Origin: Paenibacillus humicola | GTDB taxonomy: Bacteria; Bacillota; Bacilli; Paenibacillales; Paenibacillaceae | Length of the DNA stretch: 64,000 nt | Reading direction: 5' to 3' | NCBI RefSeq assembly: GCF_028826105.1 | Contig: NZ_JAQGPL010000001.1 | Coordinates: 2,382,501-2,446,500, forward strand | Notes under the pieces: generated by a model | The model's database searches: none | Told to the model about the DNA's origin: nothing | The model's input: only the letters and a program-made list of their open reading frames with translations | Shown here: positions 23,488 through 32,319 of the stretch, one piece after another | Position numbering within the stretch: position 1 is the first letter of the stretch | Layout: the number at the start of each line of letters is the position of its first letter | Program-made: the position numbers and the translations under genes

Positions 23488-23530
23488 TGTCCAGGCTCGA
23501 CGCTCCGTCGAGCCTGGACAGTTTCCGCGG
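23488..23530 (+). terminator. Strong hairpin after bmrA
   Basis: TGTCCAGGCTCGACG (23488-23502), loop CTC, CGTCGAGCCTGGACA (23506-23520): a perfect 15-bp stem with a 3-base loop. Only GTTTCC follows, so the T tract is poor. Confidence 0.7.
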
Positions 23531-23707
23531 CTTTCCTTTTTTGCTTGATGAAGCTCCCACGCACGCATCATACCGATTTGGCTAATCCGCTTTTTTCCTG
23601 GAAGTCTCTTCCCCGGCCTCGTTCATTTTTGTTAAACTCTTTAATAGGCCTGCTCGCAGCAGGAGGGAACGCCTTGAAGAGGACGAATTATGAAGGGGCT
23701 TAGGCGC

Positions 23708-24403
23708 ATGAGCAAACAGATTCTCATCGTGGACGACGATCCGAAAATCGCGCAGCTCGTCGAAATTTATTTGCTAAACGAAGGGTACTCGGTGCGAAAG
23801 GCCGGCGACGGGCTTCAGGCGCTCGAGCTAATCGAACGCGAGCCCGTCGATCTTGTCATCCTGGACATCATGATGCCCGGACTGGACGGGCTCGGTGTTT
23901 GCCTGCGCATCCGCGAACGCCGGACGACGCCGATTCTGATGATCAGCGCCAAAGACGGCGACATGGACAAAATTACCGGCCTGATGACCGGCGCCGACGA
24001 TTATATGGTCAAGCCGTTTAACCCGCTGGAGCTTGTCGCACGGGTAAAATCGCTGCTCAGGCGGACTTACTACCAGACGCAGCCGCAGCCGCCCCAGCAG
24101 GAGCATCTGATTCGCATCCAGTCGCTGGTCATTGACAAGCTGACGCATTCGGTCCAGATCGACGGCAGGCCGATCAAGCTGACGCCGATCGAATTCGGCA
24201 TTCTCCATCTGCTCGCCAGCCAGCCGGGGCGCGTGTTCAGCTCGGAGGACATTTTCGAAACGATCTGGAAAGAGAAATATTACGAATCGAACAATTCGGT
24301 CACGGTCCATATGAGCCGTTTAAGGGACAAGCTGGTCAAGGAAATGGACGGGGAAAAGCTGATCCATACGGTGTGGGGGGTCGGCTATAAAATTGAAGCT
24401 TAG
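23708..24403 (+). CDS. Response regulator, OmpR family (VanR-like)
   Basis: This protein of about 231 residues has a receiver domain with the acidic pair at 9-11, phospho-acceptor Asp53 in LVILDIMMPG, the conserved Lys in MVKPFNPLEL, and a C-terminal winged helix (LTPIEFGILHLLASQPGRVF and onwards, then NSVTVHMSRLRDKL). The pattern is close to VanR/VanR-like regulators. ATG 23708 is favoured because family members begin MSKQILIVDDD and AAGGGG precedes it; an in-frame ATG at 23690 is the alternative. The kinase start overlaps its end. Targets plausibly include the carboxypeptidase gene downstream (inference). Confidence 0.93.
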   Translation: MSKQILIVDDDPKIAQLVEIYLLNEGYSVRKAGDGLQALELIEREPVDLVILDIMMPGLDGLGVCLRIRERRTTPILMISAKDGDMDKITGLMTGADDYMVKPFNPLELVARVKSLLRRTYYQTQPQPPQQEHLIRIQSLVIDKLTHSVQIDGRPIKLTPIEFGILHLLASQPGRVFSSEDIFETIWKEKYYESNNSVTVHMSRLRDKLVKEMDGEKLIHTVWGVGYKIEA

Positions 24404-25484
24404 AAGGATCGTCCCGCTCGTATGGAGCCTGATTTCGACGACGCTCGCTTTGTTCGCCCTTACCTTGATCGGCAAAGTGCTGCTCTACTCGACTTTCGCG
24501 CGCATCGACGTGCTGACCGTCTTCCGCTGGCTGAACCGCTGGATCGGCTACCCCGATACGTACGGCATCGCCGCGGTGCCGCTCTTTCTTGCGTTCGCCG
24601 CTTATTTCTTCGCCCGGGACAAGCGGATCCAGAAAGAGGCGTATATCGCCACGATCGCCGAGAACGTCCAGCGGATCGCCGGCGGCGATTTCCAGCACAA
24701 GGTGCCGGTCCGGCAAATCGGCGAGCTGGGGCAGCTCGCCGACAATATCAACCGGTTCGTCGAGCAGCTGAAGCTGTCGCTGGAGGAAGAGCGCCGGGCG
24801 CAGCAGACGAAGAACGAGCTGATTACCAACGTCTCGCACGATCTCCGCACGCCGCTTACGACGATAACCGGCTATCTCGGTCTGATCGAGCAGGATCTGT
24901 ACCGTGACGAGGTGGAGCTGCGCTATTATATTTCGCTCGTATACGAGGAGTCGGAACGGATGAGCCAGCTCATCCAGGATTTGTTCGAATATACGCGGCT
25001 GCGGAACAACGAGATGAGGCTGCAGACGGAACTGATCAATCTCGGGGAAATGCTTCGCCAGCTGACGGAGCAGTTCCGTCTGCAGCTGGATCAGGCCGGC
25101 CTGGAGCCGCGCATCCGCATCGGCGCGTATCCGCTGATGGCCGCTGCGGACGGCAACAAGCTGCGCCGGGTGTTCGAGAATTTGATGATGAATGCGATTA
25201 AATACGGCAAGGACGGGCGTTACCTCGATATTGACGGGTGCATCGATAACGGCGAGGTTGTCATTGATCTGATCAATTACGGCGAAATCATTCCGCAGTC
25301 CGATTTGCCGAATATTTTCGAGCGATTTTACCGGGTGGAGAAATCCCGCTCGACTTATACGGGCGGCTCCGGGCTCGGCCTCGCCATCGCCAAGCAAATC
25401 GTCGAGCTGCACGGAGGCTCGATCGGCGCGTCCAGCGGGCCGGAAGGAACGGTGTTCAGCGTCCGCCTGAAAGCGGCGGCTTGA
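24393..25484 (+). CDS. Sensor histidine kinase (VanS-like)
   Basis: This 363-residue kinase has two N-terminal transmembrane segments (about 8-32 and 58-75) with a short extracytoplasmic loop of about 25 residues. A HAMP domain (about 78-130) follows, then a HisKA helix with His149 in NVSHDLRTPLTTITGYLG. The HATPase domain has an N box FENLMMNAIKYG, an F box NIFERFYRVEKSRS and a G box GGSGLGLAIAKQI. The closest overall look is VanS-type kinases. The TTG start at 24393 overlaps the regulator by 11 bases. The very small external loop suggests sensing in or near the membrane. Confidence 0.93.
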   Translation: MKLRRIVPLVWSLISTTLALFALTLIGKVLLYSTFARIDVLTVFRWLNRWIGYPDTYGIAAVPLFLAFAAYFFARDKRIQKEAYIATIAENVQRIAGGDFQHKVPVRQIGELGQLADNINRFVEQLKLSLEEERRAQQTKNELITNVSHDLRTPLTTITGYLGLIEQDLYRDEVELRYYISLVYEESERMSQLIQDLFEYTRLRNNEMRLQTELINLGEMLRQLTEQFRLQLDQAGLEPRIRIGAYPLMAAADGNKLRRVFENLMMNAIKYGKDGRYLDIDGCIDNGEVVIDLINYGEIIPQSDLPNIFERFYRVEKSRSTYTGGSGLGLAIAKQIVELHGGSIGASSGPEGTVFSVRLKAAA

Positions 25485-25633
25485 CACGCCTGTCCGGCGG
25501 TTACCGGGCATCGGGCCGTTCTTTATTTTTGTTGTGGAAATCGTAAGCTTTTCGCAATATTTTCGTACAGGCGGTTTAAGCATCCGGGAAGATAATGGTC
25601 TTAACGAGATCGACCCGAGAGGAGTTGTCCCCT

Positions 25634-26572
25634 TTGACAGCCGCCGCCTGGATGAAAAAAACGTTACGGCTTACGCTGGCGTTTGCCGCTCTGTTCCTGT
25701 TTCTTTCCCATTGGACCATGCTTGCGGAGAAGGCCGACGCCCTCAAGCGCCGGATCGCATCAATCGATTTGAAAACGGGTTCGGTGCCCGCCCCGCGCCT
25801 GCAGGGCGAGGCCGCCTATCTGCTGGACGAGCGGACCGGAGCGATGCTGTACGGAAAAAACATCCATGAGCGGCTTTACCCGGCCAGCACAACGAAAATT
25901 TTGACGGCGCTCGTCGCCATCGAGAAAGGCAATCCGGACGATGTCGTCACGGTAGGCGACGAGGTTCGTCTGCGCGAGCCGGACGAAAGCTCGGCCGGAC
26001 TCGTGGAGGGCGAGCAGATCAAGCTTCGCGACCTGCTGGCCGCGCTGCTGCTGCCGTCCGGCAACGATGCGGCGCGTACGGTCGCCCGGTATATCGCAAC
26101 AATCGAAACCGGGAAAAACGTATCGGCCGAGGAAGGGATCCGCTATTTCGCCGGGCTGATGAACGAGAAGGCGCGCAGTCTCGGCGCGACCGAGTCGCAT
26201 TTTGTCAATCCGCATGGACTGCAGGACCCGGACCATTATACGACGGCGCGCGATCTCGCCCTGATCGCCCGTGCCGGCAGGAGCAATCCGATGCTGCGGC
26301 AGATCGTCGCCGAAACGGCCCATACCGTCCGCACGCCGCAGGTGACGCAAACGTACGTGAACCGGAATCAGCTGCTTAACCGCAGCAGCGAATTTTACGA
26401 CAAATCCGCAAGCGGCATGAAAACGGGCTTTACGAACGAAGCCGGCTATTGTCTTGTCGCCTCGGCGACACGCGGCGGCCGGAGCCTGATCGCCGTCGTG
26501 CTGCACTCGTCGGAGAACGGCGTCTGGAACGATGCGGAAAGGCTGCTCGAATACGGCTTTGCTTCAACCTGA
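25634..26572 (+). CDS. D-alanyl-D-alanine carboxypeptidase (DacF/PBP5 type)
   Basis: This 312-residue secreted penicillin-binding protein trims the terminal D-Ala from peptidoglycan stem peptides. It has a signal peptide (about residues 7-36, ending AEKADA), SxxK as Ser85-TT-Lys88 in YPASTTKILTA, SxN as SGN in LLPSGNDAA, and KTG in GMKTGFTNEAG. The usual C-terminal beta domain and membrane anchor of PBP5 are missing: the protein stops soon after the catalytic domain. TTG 25634 is chosen for GAGGAG about 9 bases upstream. It lies 149 bases after the VanRS-like pair in the same direction, suggesting a cell-wall response unit. Confidence 0.9.
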   Translation: MTAAAWMKKTLRLTLAFAALFLFLSHWTMLAEKADALKRRIASIDLKTGSVPAPRLQGEAAYLLDERTGAMLYGKNIHERLYPASTTKILTALVAIEKGNPDDVVTVGDEVRLREPDESSAGLVEGEQIKLRDLLAALLLPSGNDAARTVARYIATIETGKNVSAEEGIRYFAGLMNEKARSLGATESHFVNPHGLQDPDHYTTARDLALIARAGRSNPMLRQIVAETAHTVRTPQVTQTYVNRNQLLNRSSEFYDKSASGMKTGFTNEAGYCLVASATRGGRSLIAVVLHSSENGVWNDAERLLEYGFAST

Positions 26573-26649
26573 CTTAAGGCTTTGGTACGTTGCCGTTCTT
26601 TGCCCCGCCCGCTACAATGGAAGTAACGGGACGAAAGGGGAGCAGCGCT

Positions 26650-27132
26650 ATGAAAAAAGCTGTCGTGCTTGCATTCCTGCTGCTGCTGTTGGCGGCGGGA
26701 GGAGGAACGGCGAGCGCCGACTGGGCGTTCGATTTTGTCGTTTTCAACGGCTCGATGTATCAAACGACCGGCGAATTCGTCGATTCGGCGATGATCGGAC
26801 CGGTTATCGGGAAGGTGACGTCCTACTCGGATCAAGAAGGCGTCTACAGAGGCAATTTCTCCAATGCTTTTCCGGCCGGTACGGAATATTACCAAATCGC
26901 CGGCACGGCGGCAAAGGCGGCGCTGGCCGTAAAGACCGGGGAAGACCGGTTCGTGAAGGCCGTGTTTACAGGGCCTTACGGCGGCTCCCGGGCATCCTCC
27001 CCGCAAACAGGCCCGATGATCGGCGCGGCCATGAAAAGGCCGAGCGGACTGAACGATTACCGGCTCTGGTTCGGCTTGGCCGGCGGCGTGCTGGTGCTGC
27101 TGATTCTTATCGGCTTTTTCCGCAAAAAATAG
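26650..27132 (+). CDS. Secreted or membrane-anchored protein, unknown
   Basis: This 160-residue protein starts with a clear signal peptide (KKAVVLAFLLLLLAAGGGTASA), continues with a beta-rich domain of about 75 residues (WAFDFVVFNGSMYQTTGEF and onwards, with KVTSYSDQEGVYRGNFSNAFPAGTEYY read in parts), and ends with a transmembrane helix (about 136-155) and RKK. The architecture is an exported domain held by a C-terminal anchor. I believe related small proteins exist in Bacillus, of unknown role. ATG 26650 follows AAGGGGAGC. Confidence 0.75.
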   Translation: MKKAVVLAFLLLLLAAGGGTASADWAFDFVVFNGSMYQTTGEFVDSAMIGPVIGKVTSYSDQEGVYRGNFSNAFPAGTEYYQIAGTAAKAALAVKTGEDRFVKAVFTGPYGGSRASSPQTGPMIGAAMKRPSGLNDYRLWFGLAGGVLVLLILIGFFRKK

Positions 27133-27323
27133 GTTCGGATGACCGGAGAAGCCGATCCGCATTTCGGCGAATGTGAAATTTTTTAAAGGATTCCTAACTT
27201 TTATTGATTTCATCGGAAGCGTTCCCATCCTATAATGAGCTTGTAACCGATAGATTCGGATGATCAAGTCGAAATCCTGGCACGTATGCATGCAGGATAA
27301 CATTTTTTTCGTGGGAGGTTACG

Positions 27324-28196
27324 ATGAACGAAGCGGTTAAGCTCGAAAAGGCTTGTACGGACATGGAAGAATATCTTTTCGACCTCAGGGGGTATCTCAT
27401 TCTCGAGAACGCCCTGACGCCCGAGCAGCTGGCAGCATGCAACGCGACCTACGATGAACTCGAACAATTCGGATCCCGTCTTGAAGAACCGATCGGCTGG
27501 ATGGGGAATGTGAGGGTACGCAAAAACACCGGCCAGCAGGAGCTGTTTCTGTCGCAGCTCTATGAGGCCGGGCCTGTATGGGAAGAGCTGATCGATCATC
27601 CGTCGTGGTTCGAGAAGGTCAAGCATTTTATCGGAACTGACGATCCTCAGAACTTTGACGGCCATCACGGTCCCATGTTCATCGACGAAAACTTCGGCAC
27701 CATCAGGGGGAAAGACGGCGCGATCCGCCTCCATTCCGGAGGCGATGTCGGCACCATTCGAACGCAGTTCCGCTACCATGCCGGTAAATTTCACTGCGGG
27801 CAGATCAATATTTTGATGGCGCTTACGGACATCGGTCCCGGCGACGGAGCGACGATGGTCGTGCCGGGCAGCCACAAGTCCAATATCCGGCATCCGCAGG
27901 CCGTTAACATTGGGGATGAAAATAAGCAGTATTCAAGCGTCGATGACGTCGAAGGGGCGATCGAATGCCATCTTAAAGCAGGCGATGCTTTAATGTTTGT
28001 GGATGCGATTGCCCACGGGTCGGCTCGCCGCGTGAATGAAGGAAACCGGCGGATCGCGGTTTATCGGTACGGCCCTTCTTGGGGGTTTTTCCGCGGCCCC
28101 CTTTGGCCAAGCGACGAGCTGCTGGAGCGTACGACACCGCAGCGCCGTCAGATTCTGATGCCGCACCCGATACCTCAGCGTCCGCCGCAGCGTTAG
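27324..28196 (+). CDS. Phytanoyl-CoA dioxygenase (PhyH) family protein
   Basis: This 290-residue cytosolic protein of the Fe(II)/2-oxoglutarate oxygenase superfamily carries characteristic segments FHCGQINILMALTDIGPGDG, MVVPGSHKSN and the distal LMFVDAIAHGSARRVNEGNR, which contains the last metal-binding His and the 2-oxoglutarate-binding Arg. The N-terminal FDLRGYLILENALTPEQLAA is typical of the family. The substrate is unknown; bacterial members modify osmolytes, natural products and small alkyl compounds. ATG 27324 follows GGGAGG. A palindromic GGAAGCGTTCC (27215-27225) lies upstream, near a TATAAT at 27231, and might be an operator. Confidence 0.85.
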   Translation: MNEAVKLEKACTDMEEYLFDLRGYLILENALTPEQLAACNATYDELEQFGSRLEEPIGWMGNVRVRKNTGQQELFLSQLYEAGPVWEELIDHPSWFEKVKHFIGTDDPQNFDGHHGPMFIDENFGTIRGKDGAIRLHSGGDVGTIRTQFRYHAGKFHCGQINILMALTDIGPGDGATMVVPGSHKSNIRHPQAVNIGDENKQYSSVDDVEGAIECHLKAGDALMFVDAIAHGSARRVNEGNRRIAVYRYGPSWGFFRGPLWPSDELLERTTPQRRQILMPHPIPQRPPQR

Positions 28197-28301
28197 CTTG
28201 GCGCTTTCTTCGTCGAGCGTGCCGAAATACTCTGCAGGCGCAAGGCTCTGCCGGGTATCGATCTCGCGATAGCTTAAAACAAACCGAAAATCGGCGGTTC
28301 C

Positions 28302-28339
28302 ACAAGCGGCGTTGTACAAACAGCGCCGTTTGTGTTTTT
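28302..28339 (+). terminator. Terminator after the PhyH gene
   Basis: ACAAGCGGCG (28302-28311) pairs with CGCCGTTTGT (28324-28333) with one G-T wobble, followed by GTTTTT. Confidence 0.65.
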
Positions 28340-28351
28340 GAATAGCGGACG

Positions 28352-28501
28352 TTACGGATTGTTGCCGTGCTGCTTGTTCGGAAGCTTGGCCGAAGGCGTG
28401 CCTTTGCCGTAATGCTCCCGGTTTTTCTCGTCCTTACGCTGGGTTTTCTTCACGTGTTCCACGAATTCCCCCGTATCCATCGGCTCGTTTGCCACGATCA
28501 T
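28352..28501 (-). CDS. Small DUF4023-like protein
   Basis: This gene encodes a 49-residue, highly charged protein read on the minus strand: MIVANEPMDTGEFVEHVKKT, then QRKDEKNREHYGKGTPSAKL and PNKQHGNNP. The pattern EFVE...K.Q.K.EKN...GKG.PS.KLPNKQH is what I know of the DUF4023 family of Bacillales miniproteins, of unknown function. Translation probably starts at ATG 28501 behind AAAGGA; an in-frame ATG at 28480 is possible. It is short enough to be missed by gene finders. Confidence 0.75.
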   Translation of the reverse strand: MIVANEPMDTGEFVEHVKKTQRKDEKNREHYGKGTPSAKLPNKQHGNNP

Positions 28502-28563
28502 TCATCCTTTCTCACTGATAATTATTATCATTCATGGGTATACTGCGGAACAGAGAAGAACGA

Positions 28564-28592
28564 CGGGCAGTCTTTTTGCGGAAGACTGCCCG
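28564..28592 (-). terminator. Terminator after the DUF1540 gene
   Basis: GGGCAGTCT (28565-28573) pairs with AGACTGCCC (28583-28591). On the minus strand CGTCGTTCTTCT follows, so the T tract is only moderate. Confidence 0.6.
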
Positions 28593-28602
28593 GCCGGTGA
28601 AG

Positions 28603-28758
28603 CTAAGCTTTCGGTTCGAACGTTTTGCAATCCGTTTCTTCGGAATGACTCGCCTGCTTGCCGTGATGACTGACGACATAAATCGACTTCGCGTTGCATT
28701 CGTTGCCGGGAGCCCAATATTTGCAGGAATTGACTTCGCACAGTACGTCCTTCGCCAT
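28603..28758 (-). CDS. Small cysteine-containing DUF1540 protein
   Basis: This 51-residue protein is encoded on the minus strand. It has the four-cysteine layout C-x5-C-x8-C-x21-C: VLCEVNSCKYWAPGNECNAK and later SEETDCKTFEP. This matches the DUF1540 family of clostridial and bacillar miniproteins, which look like small metal-binding modules; the function is unknown. The start ATG follows GGAGGTGAAGAGCC. It has its own terminator and lies about 100 bases upstream of the DUF4023-like gene. Confidence 0.85.
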   Translation of the reverse strand: MAKDVLCEVNSCKYWAPGNECNAKSIYVVSHHGKQASHSEETDCKTFEPKA

Positions 28759-28857
28759 GGCTCTTCACCTCCGTTCTGCTCTTAGCATGGTCGTTTTGCC
28801 TTTCTTTTTATACTTTGCGGTCGTCGGCCAAGCCGGGTCATAACGAACGCCGGCGAT

Positions 28858-28894
28858 ACAAAAGGCTCCGGCCGCTGCGTGCGGCCGGAGCTTT
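28858..28894 (-). terminator. Terminator of the NEW3/ABC operon
   Basis: GCTCCGGCCGC (28865-28875) pairs with GCGGCCGGAGC (28881-28891), followed on the minus strand by CTTTTG. Confidence 0.8.
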
Positions 28895-28930
28895 ATTGCG
28901 CCGCCAAGCGATTAAGCTCAGCTTCGCCAG

Positions 28931-29998
28931 TCAGGAGCGGGAACGGATTTCCTGGCGCATGAACAGCACGTAGGAAATGCCGAAGCAAATGATCGTCGCG
29001 GCGACGAGCCCGACGATCTGCGGCCAGCAGAGGAGCAGGCTCTGGCCGAGGGGAAGCGGGCTTGCGATCGCCCCCACGACCTGCTCCTGCGTCAGCGGGC
29101 CGAGCGAACGGACCGACGGCGTCAGCAGCGTGCCCGTCGCCTCGGTGAACAAATACGCCGGCGACAGCCGGTTCAGGAACAGCATCATATTGGCATGCCG
29201 CAGCAGGACGGGCAGCGGGGCGTTGTCGTCCGGGGCGGTCGCGTTGTCGATCAGTCCCGTAATCATGGTGTAGAAGACGGAGAAGAAAATCCACAGCGCA
29301 ATGCCCGAAAGCGCGGATGTCGCGGCCTGGCGGAAGCGAATCGAGAACAGAAGCGATAGGTTAAGCCAGAAGCCGACGTAGAAAACCGCAACCAGAATGA
29401 ACAAGATGACGCGCACCACTTCCTCGGGGGTCGGCGGGTACCCGATCGTATATAACCCGAGCCCCATCACGAGAAAGCCCAGCGCAAACAGCACGACGGC
29501 GATCAGCAGCAGCGACGCGATAAATTTGGCGAGAATAAAATCGTCCCGGTAAACGGGCTGCGACAGCAGCCGGCTCAGCGTCCCTTTGTTCCGTTCGGAA
29601 TTGACCGCGTCGAAGCCGAGCGCGATGCCCATAAGCGGACCGAGAAACGAGACGAACGTCGTAAAGGTCGGCAGTGTACCGTCGGAAGCGGTGAACATCT
29701 GCAGAAACAGGAAGCTCGTATCCGTCTGGTCCGTTTTGACACCCGCCCGGAGCGCCGTAACGGCGGCATAGATCGAGCCGATGCAGGCGAGGGTAATAAT
29801 GCCGATCAGGATGCCGAACCGCCAGCTGCGCATATGGTCCCCGAATTCCTTCTGCACCATGATCCAGAACGGGGACACGATCCGGCGGTCCCGCCGCAGC
29901 TCCTCTTCGCCCGCGGGGATGCCGTCCCCGCGGCGCCCGAAGCGGGATTCCGACAGCCGCTTCAGCCAGCCGTTAAGTCCTGCCGTTGTTTCGCTCAA
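28931..29998 (-). CDS. ABC-2 type exporter permease
   Basis: This 355-residue permease has six main hydrophobic helices. The first follows an N-terminal cytoplasmic stretch of about 60 residues (SPFWIMVQKEFGDHMRSWRF), with a large external loop between helices 1 and 2. The segment FDAVNSERNKGTLSRLLSQPVYRDDFILAK is the ABC-2 coupling region known from NosY/YxlG-like proteins. It pairs with the ATPase encoded immediately upstream, whose gene overlaps it by 26 bases. The cargo is unknown. Confidence 0.9.
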   Translation of the reverse strand: MSETTAGLNGWLKRLSESRFGRRGDGIPAGEEELRRDRRIVSPFWIMVQKEFGDHMRSWRFGILIGIITLACIGSIYAAVTALRAGVKTDQTDTSFLFLQMFTASDGTLPTFTTFVSFLGPLMGIALGFDAVNSERNKGTLSRLLSQPVYRDDFILAKFIASLLLIAVVLFALGFLVMGLGLYTIGYPPTPEEVVRVILFILVAVFYVGFWLNLSLLFSIRFRQAATSALSGIALWIFFSVFYTMITGLIDNATAPDDNAPLPVLLRHANMMLFLNRLSPAYLFTEATGTLLTPSVRSLGPLTQEQVVGAIASPLPLGQSLLLCWPQIVGLVAATIICFGISYVLFMRQEIRSRS

Positions 29999-30962
29999 GC
30001 TTGCCGCCTCCTTCGAAATACCGGTGGTAAATATCGTCCAGGCCGTACTGCCTGCGCCGGACCGAATACAGCTGCGCGCCGCTGTCGATGGCGGCTTTGG
30101 CCGCCTCCGACGTCAGATCGCGGCTGCAGACGAGCACGGCGGCGGACGCATCGCCTGGATTCCCGGCCGCGTCCGGCCCGCGGAATTCGAGCACGCCGTC
30201 CAGTTCGGCCAGCTCACGGGATAAAGCAGGGGTCCAGCCGGAAGCCTCCAGCTCGACTGTAATCGTGCCTTCGTCGTCCAGCTGCTCTGCCAGCGACTTG
30301 ATATCCCCGGAGGCAATCAGCTCGCCCTGGACGAACAAGCCGACGCGGTCGCAAATTTGCTGCACCTGGTGGAGATGGTGCGATGAGAGCAGCACGGTCA
30401 GGCCTTCGTGCCGGCTTAGGTCGTTGATAAGCTGCAGCAGCTCGCGCACCCCTTCGGGGTCGATGCCGAGCGTCGGTTCGTCGAGTATGATAACCTCCGG
30501 GCGCTTGATCAGCACATCGGCGATGCCGAGCCGCTGCCGCATGCCGCGCGAGAACTGGCCGACCCTCTTGTCCAGCGCGTCGGACAGCCCGACCCTGTCC
30601 AGCAGCTGAAGCGCCTGGTCATGAGCATCGTCCGGCGGAATCCGGTTCAATCGGGCGGTGAAGACGAGGTTGTCGAGCGCGGTCCGGTCCTCGTAGAAGC
30701 CGACGTCGTCGGGCATATACCCGACCCGCCGCTTCACCTGCAGCGGCGCTCTCGCCGGGTCGAGCCCGCAGACGCGGGCGGTGCCCGAGGTCGGCTCCGT
30801 CAGGCCGAGCATCATCAGAATCGTCGTCGTTTTTCCGGCGCCGTTCGGTCCGAGCAGCCCGAAAATTTCGCCTTTCGCGATCGATAAATTCAATCCTTTG
30901 ACGGCGGTCTGCTCGCCGTATTTTTTTGTCAGCCTTTTCAGCTCGATGATCGGCTGCTCCAC
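29973..30962 (-). CDS. ABC exporter ATPase (CcmA/NodI-like)
   Basis: This 329-residue ATPase has Walker A LGPNGAGKTT, signature FSRGMRQRLGIADVL (serine-arginine-glycine variant), Walker B VIILDEPTLGIDPEG and H-loop LSSHHLHQ. A C-terminal extension of about 90 residues with a regulatory-looking alpha/beta domain follows (GTITVELEASGWTPALSREL and onwards). It partners the ABC-2 permease. The gene starts 2 bases after the stop of the NEW3 protein gene, so all three are certainly one operon. A surface-stress or lipid-linked role is possible but not shown. Confidence 0.93.
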   Translation of the reverse strand: MEQPIIELKRLTKKYGEQTAVKGLNLSIAKGEIFGLLGPNGAGKTTTILMMLGLTEPTSGTARVCGLDPARAPLQVKRRVGYMPDDVGFYEDRTALDNLVFTARLNRIPPDDAHDQALQLLDRVGLSDALDKRVGQFSRGMRQRLGIADVLIKRPEVIILDEPTLGIDPEGVRELLQLINDLSRHEGLTVLLSSHHLHQVQQICDRVGLFVQGELIASGDIKSLAEQLDDEGTITVELEASGWTPALSRELAELDGVLEFRGPDAAGNPGDASAAVLVCSRDLTSEAAKAAIDSGAQLYSVRRRQYGLDDIYHRYFEGGGKLERNNGRT

Positions 30963-30964
30963 CT

Positions 30965-32131
30965 TTACCGCCTCCCGTATTTGCGGAACAGGTAGTAGAT
31001 GCCGGCAATGACGGCGAGAATGATCAGGATGCCGACCCAGCCCCAGAGGACCGACGATTTGACGGCGACGCGGATTTGCGCATCCGCCGTTTTCTCCGGA
31101 GCCGTGGCCGTCATGCCGACGACGTAGTCGCCTGCCAGCGCCTTCTTGTCCGCTTTGATGGTCGCCTGCACGTGAGCCGTGGCGCCGGCTGCGATCGTGT
31201 TGACGGTCGACGGCTCGAACGACACTTCCCAGCCGGTCGGGCTGTCCGCCGACATGCTGACGTTATCCAGCGAGGCCGAGCCCGTATTCGTCAGGACGAG
31301 GTCGAGCTTGCGCGTCGAGCCTGCGGTGACGTCGGTGCTCAGCAAATCGTTCGACGTGCTCAGCTTCAGATCGTAAGTACCGGTGACGACCGCTTCGACG
31401 GTCGTTTTGGCGGAGGTGGAGTTGTTTGACGCTGAAAGCGGAATTTTGTACGTTCCCGCCTTTACCGAATCCGGCGGTTTGACGCTGACGCTGATCGACG
31501 TCTCGCCGTTCGCGTCGACATCGACCGAGGTGACGCTGTTGCTGCCGCTCGTAAAGGTGACGTCCCAGCCCGGCTGCGCCTGCGCTGCAAGCGCGTAGGT
31601 CTGCTTTTCCGCGGTCCGGTTGCGCAGCGTTGCGGTATACGTGAACGTCGAGTCGGAATGGCCTTGCATATTCGGCTGGTCCGTCGTCAGCTCCGTCCGG
31701 AACGTTCCCTGCTCGGAGACGTCGACGACGAGCGGCAGCGTGCTGTCCCCGGCACTGACCAGGAACTTGTAGGAGCCTTTGTTGATTTCAAGCGGCACGT
31801 TCAGATCCAGATTGACCGTCTGCGTATCGCCCGGCTTCACGGCGAGCTTGCTGACGGTCCTTCCGCCGGCGCTCAGGTCGTAGGTCCAATTGTTCCCTTC
31901 GGGATTAAAGCTGAGTCCGACATTTTGCGTAGCGCTTCCATGATTGATGATGTCGATGGAGTACGAAATGGAATCCCCCGGAGGAGCCGAAAGCTCCAGG
32001 TACGGCGTGTACAGCTCGACCGAGCTTGCGGCGTTGACCGGCGATGCGCCGATTCCGGCGACGCCGGTCACAAGCGCGAAACAGATTGCGAGCAGCCAAG
32101 CGAGACTTGGCTTGCGGCATGCACGAAGCAT
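30965..32131 (-). CDS. Secreted NEW3-domain protein with C-terminal membrane anchor
   Basis: This 388-residue protein has a signal peptide (MLRACRKPSLAWLLAICFAL, cleavage near NAAS), three or more tandem beta-sandwich modules of the NEW3/alpha-galactosidase-associated type (for example VSVKPPDSVKAGTYKIPLSA and GDYVVGMTATAPEKTADAQI), a transmembrane helix (WGWVGILIILAVIAGIYYLF) and a short KYGRR tail. It therefore sits outside the cell, held by its C-terminus, and probably assists the ABC exporter encoded with it. The start at 32131 is chosen for AGGAGGGG upstream. It is divergent from the ECF sigma gene, which may share control. Confidence 0.88.
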   Translation of the reverse strand: MLRACRKPSLAWLLAICFALVTGVAGIGASPVNAASSVELYTPYLELSAPPGDSISYSIDIINHGSATQNVGLSFNPEGNNWTYDLSAGGRTVSKLAVKPGDTQTVNLDLNVPLEINKGSYKFLVSAGDSTLPLVVDVSEQGTFRTELTTDQPNMQGHSDSTFTYTATLRNRTAEKQTYALAAQAQPGWDVTFTSGSNSVTSVDVDANGETSISVSVKPPDSVKAGTYKIPLSASNNSTSAKTTVEAVVTGTYDLKLSTSNDLLSTDVTAGSTRKLDLVLTNTGSASLDNVSMSADSPTGWEVSFEPSTVNTIAAGATAHVQATIKADKKALAGDYVVGMTATAPEKTADAQIRVAVKSSVLWGWVGILIILAVIAGIYYLFRKYGRR

Positions 32132-32319
32132 GCGAATCCCCTCCTGTTTGAATAAAATGGCGGCTGCGCTGCCGCAGCATACATAAACGGTACGGATGCC
32201 GGATGCGTTTGGATTTACGCTCGGCCAAAAATTTTTTGTTTTCGGTCCTCCGTTTTTTTGGTACAACGGTAATAGAGAGAAGGTTCGCGAAGAGGAAACG
32301 GACGAAAGGAGGGGGCAGC

